Below, piece after piece: positions 33,735-43,368 of a stretch of DNA of 64,000 nucleotides. The DNA is from Corbicula japonica (taxonomy: Eukaryota > Mollusca > Bivalvia > Venerida > Cyrenidae): positions 6,036,991 through 6,100,990 of the forward strand of contig JAZAYU010000015.1 of NCBI GenBank assembly GCA_038501625.1, in the 5' to 3' direction. The notes under the pieces were generated by a model. It worked only from the letters and a program-made list of their open reading frames with translations, did no database searches and was not told where the DNA came from. Each line of letters begins with the position of its first letter. The stretch's first letter is position 1. The position numbers were made by a program, and so were the translations under genes.

Positions 33735-33817
33735 CTGACACCGCGGGTCGGGTATCAGCTAAGTTAGAAAACTCTGAGAGTAGACCCCAAAATTTTGACG
33801 ATGAATTTCAAAATCGC

Positions 33818-34792
33818 GTGTTAAATTTTAGTGCGCAGAAAACAGAAATTATGCCAAATAATGGATTATTTTTGCCAATTGAAATTAATGGTGTGAAAAC
33901 GCACGCTTTAATTGACACAGGCAGTACTCTAACTGTTTTGAATAGAGCAACGTTTCTTAAAATTTCGGAGAAGAATAGGCCCGAAATAAATGTTGGAACA
34001 AATAATATAAGAATGGCAAATGGAGACGTTTCTCCAACATACGGAATTGGCAAGTTCTCAATCAAAGTTGACGGAATTGAAATTACGCATAACCTAGTTA
34101 TCGCCGACATCGAAACTCCCGTCATTATGGGTTTTGATTTTATTTATGAACATGACTGTCATGTCAAAGCAAGAGAATGTGCAATGTACATCGGAGGAAA
34201 ATGCGTCCCGTGTATTTTAGAAACACAACTTAATGCTACATATCGGATAAGATTAGACAGCAGCGTATCTGTTCCCCCGATGTCCGAAATGATCGTTCCC
34301 GCGAAAATTGAAAACAAAAGCGATATTTTCCCACACGTTTCAGGATTCCTAATTGAGCCTGATCCCGAGAGTTATTTAACTAAAAGAGGCATATTAGTGG
34401 CCCGATCCCTCGTTAATCCTAGTGCCGATAAAATTCCGCTTAGGATTATAAATTTGTCCGACAAACCGCAGAAGCTGTTTAAAGAATCTACAGCCCCGCT
34501 CGGCGAACTGTCAGAAAATGTATGTTTATCGGGACAAGATAACCCCCTCCCTGCCGATGTGAGGAATGTCGCAACATTCGATATTAATGAGCTTCCAGAA
34601 CACTTGAAGCCCGTGTGGCAAAATAGTATTGAAAATCTAAATGAAAACCAGAAACAAGTATTTTTCGACTTGTTGATTAAACATGCGAATGTTTTTGCCA
34701 GATCAAAAATGGATCTAGGTGAAATAAGCTCGGTGCAGCATCGTATACATACCGGCGATCATCCCCCAATTAAACAAGCACCGCGTAGATGA
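33818..34792 (+). pseudogene. pol part 1: aspartic protease and start of RT
   Basis: 324 codons. The retropepsin active site is ALIDTGSTLTVLN (DTG at 33914-33922), with the second-half IMGFDF motif about 80 residues later. The long linker that follows is typical of PR-RT junctions, and the end (NVFARSKMDLGEI) is the start of the RT fingers. A TGA at 34790-34792 then stops the frame; the next segment continues in the same frame, so this is a simple in-frame stop. It is in a different frame from the nucleocapsid end of Gag, as expected if Pol was made by frameshifting. Confidence 0.85.
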
Positions 34793-35383
34793 CCATTACA
34801 CAAACGGGAAATAGTGAAACAAGAAATTGAATCCATGTTGGAAAACGGGATTATTGAACCTTCGACCAGTCCCTGGTCGAGTTGCATAGTCTTAGTGGAG
34901 AGACCGAATAAGGCTCCGCGTTTCTGTATTGATTATCGGCAATTAAACGAATGCACTCGCAAAGATTCATACCCATTACCGCGTGCCGACGATATTTTTG
35001 ATACCCTCCGAGGCAGTTATTTATTTAGTGTAGCTGACTTACAGTCAGGATTTTGGCAAGTCAAAATGCATCCCGACGATGCTGAAAAGACCGCATTTGC
35101 TTCCCCCTTAGGATTATTCCATTTCCTTAAACTTCCCTTCGGAGTTTGTAATGGAGTAGCTACGTTTCAACGGCTCATGGAGCACGTGCTCGCTGGTCTA
35201 AACTGGGAGATATGTCTTTTGTATATTGACGATTGTATTGTATTCGCTAAAACGTTTGAGGAACATGTTGATAGGTTAGACGCCGTACTTACACGAATAA
35301 AAGCGCACGGTTTAAAAAATATCTCCCAAGAAATGTCATTTCTTTCAGACAGAAGTTCGTTTTTTAGGACATATAGTTTCTGA
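34793..35383 (+). pseudogene. pol part 2: reverse transcriptase core
   Basis: Open after the TGA; first Met at 34814. RT blocks in order: a WSSCIVLV block, RFCIDYRQLN, ADLQSGFWQ, LPFGVCNGVATFQRLM and the catalytic YIDD (35222-35233), followed by the FEEHVDRL helix. The catalytic Asp pair is intact. The frame is lost at an A-homopolymer near 35317-35322, and the last 24 or so residues of this frame are nonsense; downstream coding continues one frame over. Confidence 0.9.
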
Positions 35384-35780
35384 AAAGGGTGTGGCTACCG
35401 ATGACTCTAAAGTTGACGCAATTAAAAATTGGCCGATACCGACAAATGTCAAGCACGTGCGAAGTTTTTTAGGAATATGCAGTTACTATCGGAAATACAT
35501 TAAGTCTTTTGCCGATATAGCGAGACCTGTAAATAAATTAACTGAGAAATCAGTTCAATTTACCTGGACGCCAGAGTGCCAAAATTCATTTGATACGTTT
35601 AAGTCCGCCCTTACATCAGCCCCTATCTTAGCATATCCTATTTAAGGGAAACATTTTATCTTAGACACTGACGCATCTCTAGAAGCATTAGGAAGTGTCC
35701 GTTCTCAAATTCAAGATGGAAAAGAACGAGTCATAGCCTATTATAGCAGAGCATTTACTCGCCCTGAGCGAAATTACAGT
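35330..35780 (+). pseudogene. pol part 3: RT thumb and connection
   Basis: The thumb sequence around FLGHIVSEKGV (about 35365-35397) and NVKHVRSFLGICSYYRKYI (about 35443-35500) are classic Ty3 RT thumb motifs. The frame from 35391 ends at a TAA (35643-35645), after which the same frame continues with the RNase H start GKHFILDTDAS. This stop is the second in-frame stop in pol. Confidence 0.85.
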
Positions 35781-36229
35781 GTGACCCGTCGGGAGCTTCT
35801 TGCTATAGTAGATAGTGTAAAACACTTTCATCATTATCTCGCTGGAACTAAAACGGTCATTCGCACTGACCACGGATCGTTGACATGGCTTATGAGATTT
35901 AAATACCCGGAAGCCCAGCTCGCGCGCTGGATTGAGACTCTGTCTAATTATGATTATGAAATAATATACCGCCCTGGTAAAATGTCGAGTAATGCCGATG
36001 CTTTGTCCCGTCGCCTTGCGAGTCCTGTAAATATTGTGACAAAAGAGACGAGAATGAGATCCTCGCTTCTTCTAAAGAGAATGAAGCTACTACCAAACTG
36101 AGACAAATTGTACTAAGAAATAGTAACCCTGACAATGAGATTGAAGATTCTCCCCTTGGTAACTCCTGGCTGTCTGCCAAAACACCATCAGAGTTAAAAA
36201 CTCAACAAAATGATGACCCAAACATTAAG
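35646..36229 (+). pseudogene. pol part 4: RNase H and RH-IN linker
   Basis: RNase H motifs in order: LDTDAS (first catalytic Asp), IAYYSRAFTRPERNYSVTRR with its Glu in RRELLAIV, TDHGSL (about 35866-35883) and NADALSRR. The frame opened by Met 35781 is lost just after ALSRR at about 36011; beyond that, another frame carries a Cys-rich linker (CESCKYC type) that leads to integrase. RNase H removes the RNA template during reverse transcription. Confidence 0.85.
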
Positions 36230-36633
36230 GTGGTAGTCCAGTGGAAACTGAATTCCCCCAATAAGCCCAATTGGAATGAAATTTCCCACCACTGTGCTAC
36301 AATAAAATACTACTGGCATCAATGGGACCGACTTGTTTTAAAAAACGATGTCCTATATCGTGAATGGTATGAACCCGATACCTTGATTCCCCGCCACCAG
36401 TTAGTATTGCCCGAAAAACTGCGCCCTGAAGTCCTGAATATGTTGCATGATGATATTTGCTGTGGTCATTTGGGTATCCGTAAAACAATTGCCAGAGTAC
36501 GAAGTAGATTTTATTGGGTTGGGTATAAAAGTGATGTAACTAAAAATGTGAAGAATGCCCCACGTGTCAAGCGCGAAAAATTCACCCTGTTCCCCCAAAA
36601 GCCCCACTACAACCCTATGTTGTAGGAATACCC
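36230..36633 (+). pseudogene. pol part 5: integrase zinc-binding domain
   Basis: The segment before MLHDDICCGHLGIRKT is open from 36230. The His pair of the HHCC integrase zinc finger is visible in HDD...GHLG. The RFYWVGYKSDV helix follows, then the frame is lost in an A-homopolymer at about 36541-36546; the Cys pair sits in the next frame (a CEECPTC-type motif at 36547-36570). All four zinc ligands are therefore encoded, but not in one frame. Confidence 0.8.
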
Positions 36634-37506
36634 ATGGAAAGAATTGCAATTGATATTTTAGGACCATTAACAGAAACCTATTCTGGGAACAAATATATTT
36701 TAGTCATTACTGACTATTTCACCCGCTGGTGTGAAGCGTATCCCCTTAAAGATATAACAGCGCGGTCTGTTGTTAAACCCCTTATTGAAGACTTCATTGC
36801 CAAATTTGGTGTACCCGGTCAGATTCACACAGACATGGGTACCCAGTTTGAATCTGAACTTTTCCAGTGTTTGTGTAAAACCCTACAAATTGAAAAAACC
36901 CGTACAACCCCTTTTCATCCTATGTCTGATGGTTTAGTAGAGTCCCTAAACAAAACAGTGGCTGAAATACTCAGCAAATATGTAACCCCAAACCAAAGAA
37001 ATTGGGATGAGATACTGCCCCTTGCCATGATGGCTTATAGAAGTTCAAAACATGAAAGTCTCAACCTGACCCCTAATATGATGATGTTAGGACGAAAAGT
37101 AGACTTGCCTATTGACCACCTTATCCCTCCCCCTGAAGAAACCAACCCCTCCCAGACTCCAAATGATTATGTGCAGTCTTTAATAGAAAAAATGAGCAGT
37201 TTACATGGCTTCACTCAAGAAAAACTGGTGGAGTCCTGTAAAAAACAAAAGCGTATATACGACCGTAAAATAAGCAAACACTCCCTCCATGTTGATGACC
37301 CTGTATGGCTTAGGATTTTCACTAATTCAAAAGGCCTGTCTAAAAAGTTATCGTTTAACTGGGATGGCCCATATAACGTTACAAATAAAATTTCGGATGT
37401 TACCTATCAAGTGCAGAAATCCCAAAAGTCAAAACCCAAAATAGTACAGTTTAATAGGCTGAAGCCTTATAAAGGATCCTTGCCTGATAACTGGTTCCGC
37501 CGGTAA
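36634..37506 (+). pseudogene. pol part 6: integrase catalytic core and C-terminal domain
   Basis: 290 codons with no break. The DDE core is complete: Asp in AIDILGPL, Asp in HTDMGTQFES and Glu in LVESLNKTV, with YFTRWCEAYPL between. The C-terminal part has a GPF/Y-like module (FNWDGPYNVTNKI). It ends PDNWFRR at 37506. Met 36634 is not the natural start; it is internal to pol. Integrase inserts the cDNA into the host genome. No chromodomain is seen after the GPF/Y module. Confidence 0.88.
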
Positions 37507-37570
37507 GATTATTAACTCCAGCATCCATATTGAAACTGATGTATCTGATTTGTTTTTTTATTCAGAAAAA

Positions 37571-38471
37571 ATGACGAAAAGACCATTCCCTCCACCCTTG
37601 ATGTCAATTTTACCAAAACCGTCGGTGTCGTTACTGAGGAAGCTGGACCCCGGCTACAATTGTCCAACATGTGGAAAAACCTACATGCGTTAAGAGTCCT
37701 TGTCCCGGCACATCAGAACTGAACATAGTCTCAAAGACCCTCTTAAATGTACCCATTGTATGTATCGTGTGTCCCCATCCAGGGGGGTCTCACATGAAAA
37801 TACATCTACGTAAGAGACACCCGGAAGCATCTCCTTTATCCTCCTCTGCCATATTCGATGAAATAAATAGTGACTTGGAATCCAGCTTAGACCCAACCTT
37901 CGACATAGATGATGTCCTAGAGTCTTCAGCCGTTGACTCCTTTCTGGCCAGTTTGGAGAGTTGTGCCTCATCCTTGAGCAGTGCTCCAGTATTGGAATCT
38001 TCTTCATCGTCCTCCTCCACCACGTCCTCCTCCACCACATCCTCCTCTAGTTCAAGCAGCTCTAGTGATAGTGTATCAGTATCTTCAGCCGGTACTACTG
38101 TGCCCCCAACCCCATCCCAGACCCAGCCAGAGAAACCCTTCCCACCAGTTGCTCCTATTGCGTCCTCCTCCTGCGCCGTGCAAACATCCCCTCCCTGCCC
38201 TGAAGACCCCACATTCCTTTTCATTGGCGCTCCATGCCTGGACGTCACTGACCCAAATGCCCTGTTAGTCTCGTCCTTTCGTGACCAGGCCCTCTTGTCT
38301 GCAGATGCATCCCACATCCAATTCACACCCCTTAAAGTGGCCGCAGTCAAGAGAGAGGAAGTTGTATCCCTCCCTGACGGAACCACATACACTCTCCGGA
38401 CTGTAATTATTGGAGAACCCCGTCCCCTTTCCCTCAGGTCAGTCCAAACCCAATGTGATCCCCTCCCTTAG
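37571..38471 (+). pseudogene. ORF3: two C2H2 fingers plus Ser-rich acidic tail, copy 1
   Basis: Starts at ATG 37571, 64 bases after pol ends. Residues 30-60 form a C2H2 finger (CPTCGKTYMR ... RHIRTEH) interrupted by a TAA at 37691-37693. A second finger has CTHCMY and HMKIHLRKRH. A run of six G near 37783 (five in copy 2) shifts the frame between these pieces. The downstream frame is long and open (to 38471): acidic, then a poly-Ser/Thr block, then Pro-rich. The layout resembles a transcription factor (DNA-binding fingers plus activation-type tail) more than an envelope: there is no signal peptide or transmembrane segment. An accessory protein of the element or a captured host finger gene are both possible. 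Confidence 0.65.
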
Positions 38472-39893
38472 ACCCGTGTAACCTACATAAATATGTACCC
38501 CTGTGTGTTCACCCTCCCCTACCTCTTTACCATACTGAACCGTATCATACCCAATTCTCCTTACCCGACCAATAGTTTTTATATCATGGAATATTATAGT
38601 GTTTGTGAACTCCAGTGTGATCCCCGTCCCTTTATCCTTCAAGCATTCGTGTGTGTCCCCCCCCCTCTCCCTTTTTAATAGTGTACATGTGTTTTCCCTA
38701 ATTGTCCTAGCCCCTCCAATCCTACAGTGTTAATGAGAACCCACAGTAGTACATGACTGTTGAAATATCTTTCAAGGAAATCCATGGACTTTTACCAGTG
38801 TCATTTATTAATGGAAAATCCATGAACTTTTACTACTGTTATTCATTTAAGGAAATACAAGGACTTTTACTAGCGTTATTCATTCAAGGAAATACAAGGA
38901 CTTTTATTAGTGTTATTCAGTGTTGAATAGTTATAGATGATAACTATTAATTATTAGAAAACCCATGGACTTTTACAAGAATTGTTCAGTGTTTTTACAA
39001 GTGTTATTCCTTGTTAGTGTATTATCAATAGTTATTGAATATAACTATTAATTAATTGTTGTGACTTTTAAATAATACATGCATTGTGAACAGGAGTGTT
39101 CACAAGGACAATTTTGTTTATTACTTGTTCACAGCTTAATGGTATCAAGTTGTACCAAAATATGAGTGTAACAATTATTTCAATTGTAGTAATATATGCT
39201 TATCATTATTCATTATGTTGTGAAATATTATAATTATTCAAATACTGATATTTTTTAGAAAGTTCGAGAGACAAACATTTAATTGATTTGTTCGGCTTAT
39301 CCAAATTAGAAGTGTGCTACGAATTGTTACTCTGACTGAGATGGTATATTCCAATTTATCTAAGAAAATTTGTGAATATATCAGTATTTAATAAAATAAA
39401 GTTATGTAAATACATTGCATAAAATGTTAATGCAATTAATTGATATATTTATCCTTTAAAAATTTATTTGCATTTGATCTTTACAAATATTTAAGTTTCA
39501 GCCTAATAACACTTAATTAATATTTGGCTCATTTGGTCCTTTACACCACATTGTGTTCTTTAGTATCTTAAATGATCTCATTTAACTGTAAATATAATAT
39601 TGTTATGTTTGCCAGATATATTATTTATTTAATTATTTTATTTTAACTTATATTATTTCCATAGGTGCCAACATGAATTTATATATTTTACTTGTGTTAA
39701 AAAGAAATGCTTATTTATTATTGTTATGTTGTTAAATTATTTAGTCATGAAATGCGATAAACTTGCTTGTTGCTGTTAATTATAACTTTTACAGTGTTGT
39801 GTAAATGATAGATTGCAAGAACCATTAACATTTATGTATTTAATTCATTGAAACTATTACAAGTTCGAGGACGAACTTATTTTAAACGTGGGG
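38472..39893 (+). other. non-coding tail between ORF3 and the 3' LTR
   Basis: 1.4 kb, AT-rich after 38750, no gene. It contains a degenerate repeat (separate entry). It ends with AAGTTCGAGGACGAACTT (39861-39878), a near-palindromic phrase, then TTTTAAACGTGGGGGG, the likely polypurine tract just before the LTR. Confidence 0.6.
38768..39010 (+). repeat. degenerate tandem repeat in the retrotransposon tail
   Basis: About four to five copies of a unit near 50-60 bp containing AAGGAAATACAAGGACTTTT and AGTGTTATTCA. Present in both element copies. Confidence 0.65.
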
Positions 39894-41360
39894 GGTAATA
39901 CAATGACCCTGCCCCCATGCCCCAGCATGATCCGTCCCTGCCCCAGCCAACAATGACCCTGCCCCAGCATGATCCGTCCCCGCCCCAGCCTACAATGACC
40001 CTTCCCCAGCATGATCCGTCCCTGCCCCAGCCTGCAATGACCCTTTCCCAGAGTGATCAGCCTCGGCTCAAACTCGTGTATCCCCTTTACATTTATTTGT
40101 CCCTCCTGAGACCCTAATCCCATCCCTCCCCTTTGAATTCCGCGTATAATTATGCATAGCATTATTATTGTTGATAATAACTACCGTGATGTTGCTTTAT
40201 TTCTTCGGTAATATAACTTTTATTCGAGGAAACTCACCTCAGTTTACTCATAAATAATGTTCTGCATTATTTCCACGACATTATTAAGTATTACTTCATT
40301 TAATAACGCTGTAATCGGTAAAATAAATACATTTATTGTTTAAAGTCGCCGCCATTATTGATTCATATGGGCGCTGCCATATTGGATTGCATTAACCAAT
40401 CGCGTTATCGGGATTCTGGACAATTGTGATTATCCAATCAGAGAATGATATTCCGGACAATTGTCCAGAATCGTCCGCAGAGTTCCTTAAAAGGCTAAAT
40501 TTGAATTTTAACGCGGTTCTCCGAGGCTAGATTCCGTGCTGTTAAGCCACGTCACTTTGTGTCAGGTATATTCCCATTTTCCGTTTGGATCTGTCGCCAA
40601 AAATCGGTTATTTTTTTTTTCATTATTTAAGCAGATTATATTGCGGCATTATTTAAAGTGTATCTTAATACCGTGATTGCGGGGTTGGACCGCTTTAGTG
40701 TAGTGAAGGCGCTTATCTTTTATTTGCGCTGTGAAGACACATGCGGGGTTGGACCGCTAGTGTGGTGAAGGCGCGACCTTTTAGTTAATTAGAACTCTCA
40801 TTTGTGCTGTGAAGGCACAGTGCGGAGTTGGACCGCTAGTGCGTGTGAAGGCACACCTTCATTTATCATCTTTATTTGCGCTGTGAAGACACTTGGTTGC
40901 GGTTAAGGCACACTTTTAATATCCGTTTTTGCGACGTGCAGGCGCGTTGTAGAGATCGCTATACCGTTATTTACCCTCGATATTTAACCCCCTTCCCCTC
41001 CCCCTTTCCCCCGGTGACAGATCCCTGTGCCCCTTCCCTCTCCCTTACCTCCCCCCTTTAGTTCGTCCTCGTGTTTATTTTGCTTAATTGTGCATTTGTC
41101 TTCTGTGCAATTTATAATTTGTGCATTTATCGTGAACTTGCATTGCATCTTATGAATAAATGTTGTTACCGTGTGGATTAAATGAATAATTAAAATTATA
41201 TTATATTGAAACTTATACATGGTGTTCGTTTTCTAGTTAATAGGTTATATTTACGCTACCAAATCGCTACCAAAATTATGGTCTGAGATAAACATTTGTC
41301 CGCCGGCATATTAACTTTCTTATAGCTTTCGTGTGACTTAAATATAGTTGGGACGCCACA
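39894..41360 (+). repeat. 3' LTR, copy 1
   Basis: 1467 bp, homologous to 30723-32170. It starts GGTAATAC where the 5' LTR has TGTATTAC, so the canonical TG is lost by substitution, and ends GACGCCACA. Against the 5' LTR it has many substitutions and an extra stretch of about 30 bp near 40610-40655. Polyadenylation signal AATAAA at 41155-41160. Confidence 0.9.
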
Positions 41361-42316
41361 GAATCTTTGAAAATAAATTAAGCCCGAATCGTCCCTAGAC
41401 AAAATTGTCCAATCCGCGACAGGCTTTTCTATTTACTGTCCTCTGACCTTATAGGCTGTGTCTGCTGGATGTGTCCATTCCTGATATGCATACTTCACTT
41501 TTTATTAGCCCCAACAGTGAAGTTGCCCATCCTGTCTGTGTAGGTCCGTTCGTAACACTAGAGTGTGGCGATTCCTAATATGCATATTTCACTTTTTCGA
41601 TATAAAGCGAAAAGGTGCGATATTTATGTTAAATTCAGGTAAATTAATTAAACTGACAAAAATGGCCATGCAATCGGCAAGACATCTATCATGTTAACCA
41701 CCTCCTAAATTCGAAGAAAAGAGTCATGCTTTGTTTAAATGCATTATTAGTTTTAAGACACTCGAACTGAATACAGCGCAAAACTCGCAGGATGGAAACA
41801 ACCACTTTTTCATAAATAAAATATGTTAAAACCTTAAAATTAAAGTTTAAAGAAATTAATATGTATTTCAACTTGGAAACCTTTATCGAACCTGGAACTG
41901 AAAAATCTTAAGTAGAGAAGAAACCATTAGATATTAATCAGTCGGTACAATTTAACAGACTTGATCAGTGATAAATTAAATATTTAGGTAGGTTGAACAG
42001 AGAAAAATATTAAAGTGTTTAACCTGGTTGGTTATCGCGAGACCCAATATAAACGGCATTGTTCGGACGACATACGTGAAAAACATTGCTAACTATGAGG
42101 ATCATAATGAAAGCGACATCATGACAAAATCATCTGAAAATATTTAGAAAACCTGAAATGTGTTTGGACTGTTTTATTAAAACCAGAAAAAGAGAATATA
42201 TATCTGAACCTCTTTTTTGCATTGAACTACGGGTAAATATGCGTTTGTATATACGTCACTTGGCGCTGACACCAGTTTCCAACGTTTATTTCAATGTTAA
42301 TAGTTACCATGTTTAT
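41361..42316. other. DNA between the LTR and SCP exon 2
   Basis: Contains two of the dispersed GATTCCTGATATGCAT-type repeats (about 41480-41510 and 41563-41602) and, at 41631-41697, one half of a 66-bp inverted repeat. No gene. The SCP 3' UTR would lie at the right edge: AATAAA overlaps the stop codon, and a second AATAAA is near 42284 on the minus strand. Confidence 0.5.
41631..41697. repeat. 66-bp inverted repeat, outer half
   Basis: AAATTCAGGTAAATTAATTA ... CATGTTAA type sequence is repeated in reverse at 42777-42842 with few changes. The pair brackets SCP exon 2; the 42777 member is native intron sequence just upstream of the splice acceptor. Confidence 0.85.
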
Positions 42317-42755
42317 TCAGACAGCAGCTTGTATCGCCGCCTTGACTAAATCTTCTTTAGAACTATCTTCACAAGTAACAAACTGAACAAACGACTCTCT
42401 TAGCGTATCCCGAGGGATTTTTCCATCTACCGGTTTGTAGTTCTCGAAGAACTTCTCATCCAGCTGTTTATTGTCGTGCCCGGCTGCTTTAAACAGGGTA
42501 TTCCATTCGTCAAGAGATATGAAGCCATCGTCGTTAACATCAATGATCTTAAGGATGTCTTCAAATCCCTGCCTCATTTTTTCAACAAACTTGCCCTTGT
42601 CGGCTTGGAATGCTGTGTTCATGTCGTGCACGAACTGCGCCTCTGTTGTTTCCGATTTTCCCCAGAAAACGTAGTCGTTCCACCATGTTGCAAATCCTTT
42701 CATGGCGGCTTCTCTTTTGTCAGCCTCCAAATGATTTAATTGAATGAACTTCGAT
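42317..42755 (-). CDS. sarcoplasmic calcium-binding protein, exon 2 (terminal)
   Basis: Minus-strand terminal exon of 439 nt. The acceptor TTTGTTTTTAG ends at 42756; the first base completes a Lys codon with exon 1 (phase 2 join). It encodes residues 34-179, with a canonical EF-hand loop DVNDDGFISLDE (residues 106-117) and a degenerate third site around PVDGKIPRDT. The ending KEDLVKAAIQAAV fits mollusc SCPs. SCPs are cytosolic Ca2+/Mg2+ buffers abundant in invertebrate muscle. Upstream codons in the same frame (to 42790) are intron. The stop codon TGA overlaps an AATAAA hexamer. The exon lies inside the palindrome arm, exon 1 outside it. Confidence 0.85.
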
Positions 42756-42776
42756 CTAAAAACAAACCGATTCCAT

Positions 42777-42842
42777 TTAACATGATACATGTCTTGCCGA
42801 TTGCATGACCATTTTGTCAGTTTAATTAATTTACCTGAATTT
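42777..42842. repeat. 66-bp inverted repeat, intronic half
   Basis: Partner of 41631-41697 in reverse orientation. Lies in the SCP intron immediately before exon 2. Confidence 0.85.
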
Positions 42843-42892
42843 TCTCATTTGGTTTCAAGAAAAAGGGAAAAGACACAACGAGGAATATCAGC

Positions 42893-43324
42893 CATTGGAC
42901 CACAGACACTTGTTTAGGGGTCCTTTGGTGGCCCTATATGCCTATAGAGCTATATAGGCCTATATATAGGCTTACAGGTCTCTAGATCCAAAAGTGGGCA
43001 ATTTCAGGAAATAAACAGATGATCTACAGCATGAGATACAACTACAATCACTTAGAACACAAAATATCCCAGTTTAAAAAAAAAAACCCGTTCATACATA
43101 ACTGAATTGGTAAAGTTATGTATGAACGGGTATTTTTTTTTAAACTGGGATACTTTGTGTTCTAAGTGATTGTAGTTGTATCTCATGCTGTAGATCACCC
43201 GTTTATTTCCTGAAATTGTCCACTTTTGGATCTAGAGACCTGTAAGCCTATATATTGGCCTATATAGCTCTAAATGCATATAGGGCCAGCAAAGGACCCC
43301 TAAACAAGTGTCTGTGCATTGGAC
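42893..43324. mobile_element. 416-bp hairpin MITE, 8-bp TSD (hAT-type), arm 1
   Basis: The element 42901-43316 starts CACAGACACTTGTTTAGGGG and ends with its reverse complement. The two halves, about 200 bp each, pair almost completely around AACTGAATTGGTAAAGTT. CATTGGAC flanks both sides (42893-42900 and 43317-43324), an 8-bp target-site duplication as in hAT elements. It is non-coding and sits in the SCP intron. Confidence 0.9.
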
Positions 43325-43368
43325 AGGACAAAATTAAAATATTGGTTGGTGTAACCAAAGCGGGGAAT

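Larger units (their letters stand above)
30723..41360 (+). mobile_element. Ty3/gypsy LTR retrotransposon, copy 1 (broken)
   Basis: A 10.6-kb element with two LTRs, a tRNA-Leu primer site, gag, pol in the order protease, RT, RNase H, integrase (the Ty3/Metaviridae order), a third ORF with C2H2 fingers, and a 1.4-kb non-coding tail. Reading is interrupted by frame changes and stops listed under each part, so this copy cannot make a full Pol. Copy 2 in the opposite arm shares nearly all lesions. The sequences just outside the LTRs (GCCAA at left, GAATC at right) do not form a target-site duplication. Confidence 0.93.

Noticed and set aside
33808..34125. Antisense frame over the protease
   Set aside because: Shadow of pol with hydrophobic composition; no independent signals.
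37790..38392. Open frame of 200 codons opposite ORF3, minus strand
   Set aside because: Antisense shadow of the Ser-rich region; acidic run is the complement of Ser codons. Same for 56872-57480.
37571..38471. Envelope gene downstream of pol
   Set aside because: No signal peptide, transmembrane helix or Cys-rich ectodomain; the sequence has C2H2 fingers instead.
42756..42790. Upstream Met at 42790 as the SCP start
   Set aside because: The sequence before 42755 is intron (polypyrimidine tract and AG), and exon 1 supplies the true start in phase.
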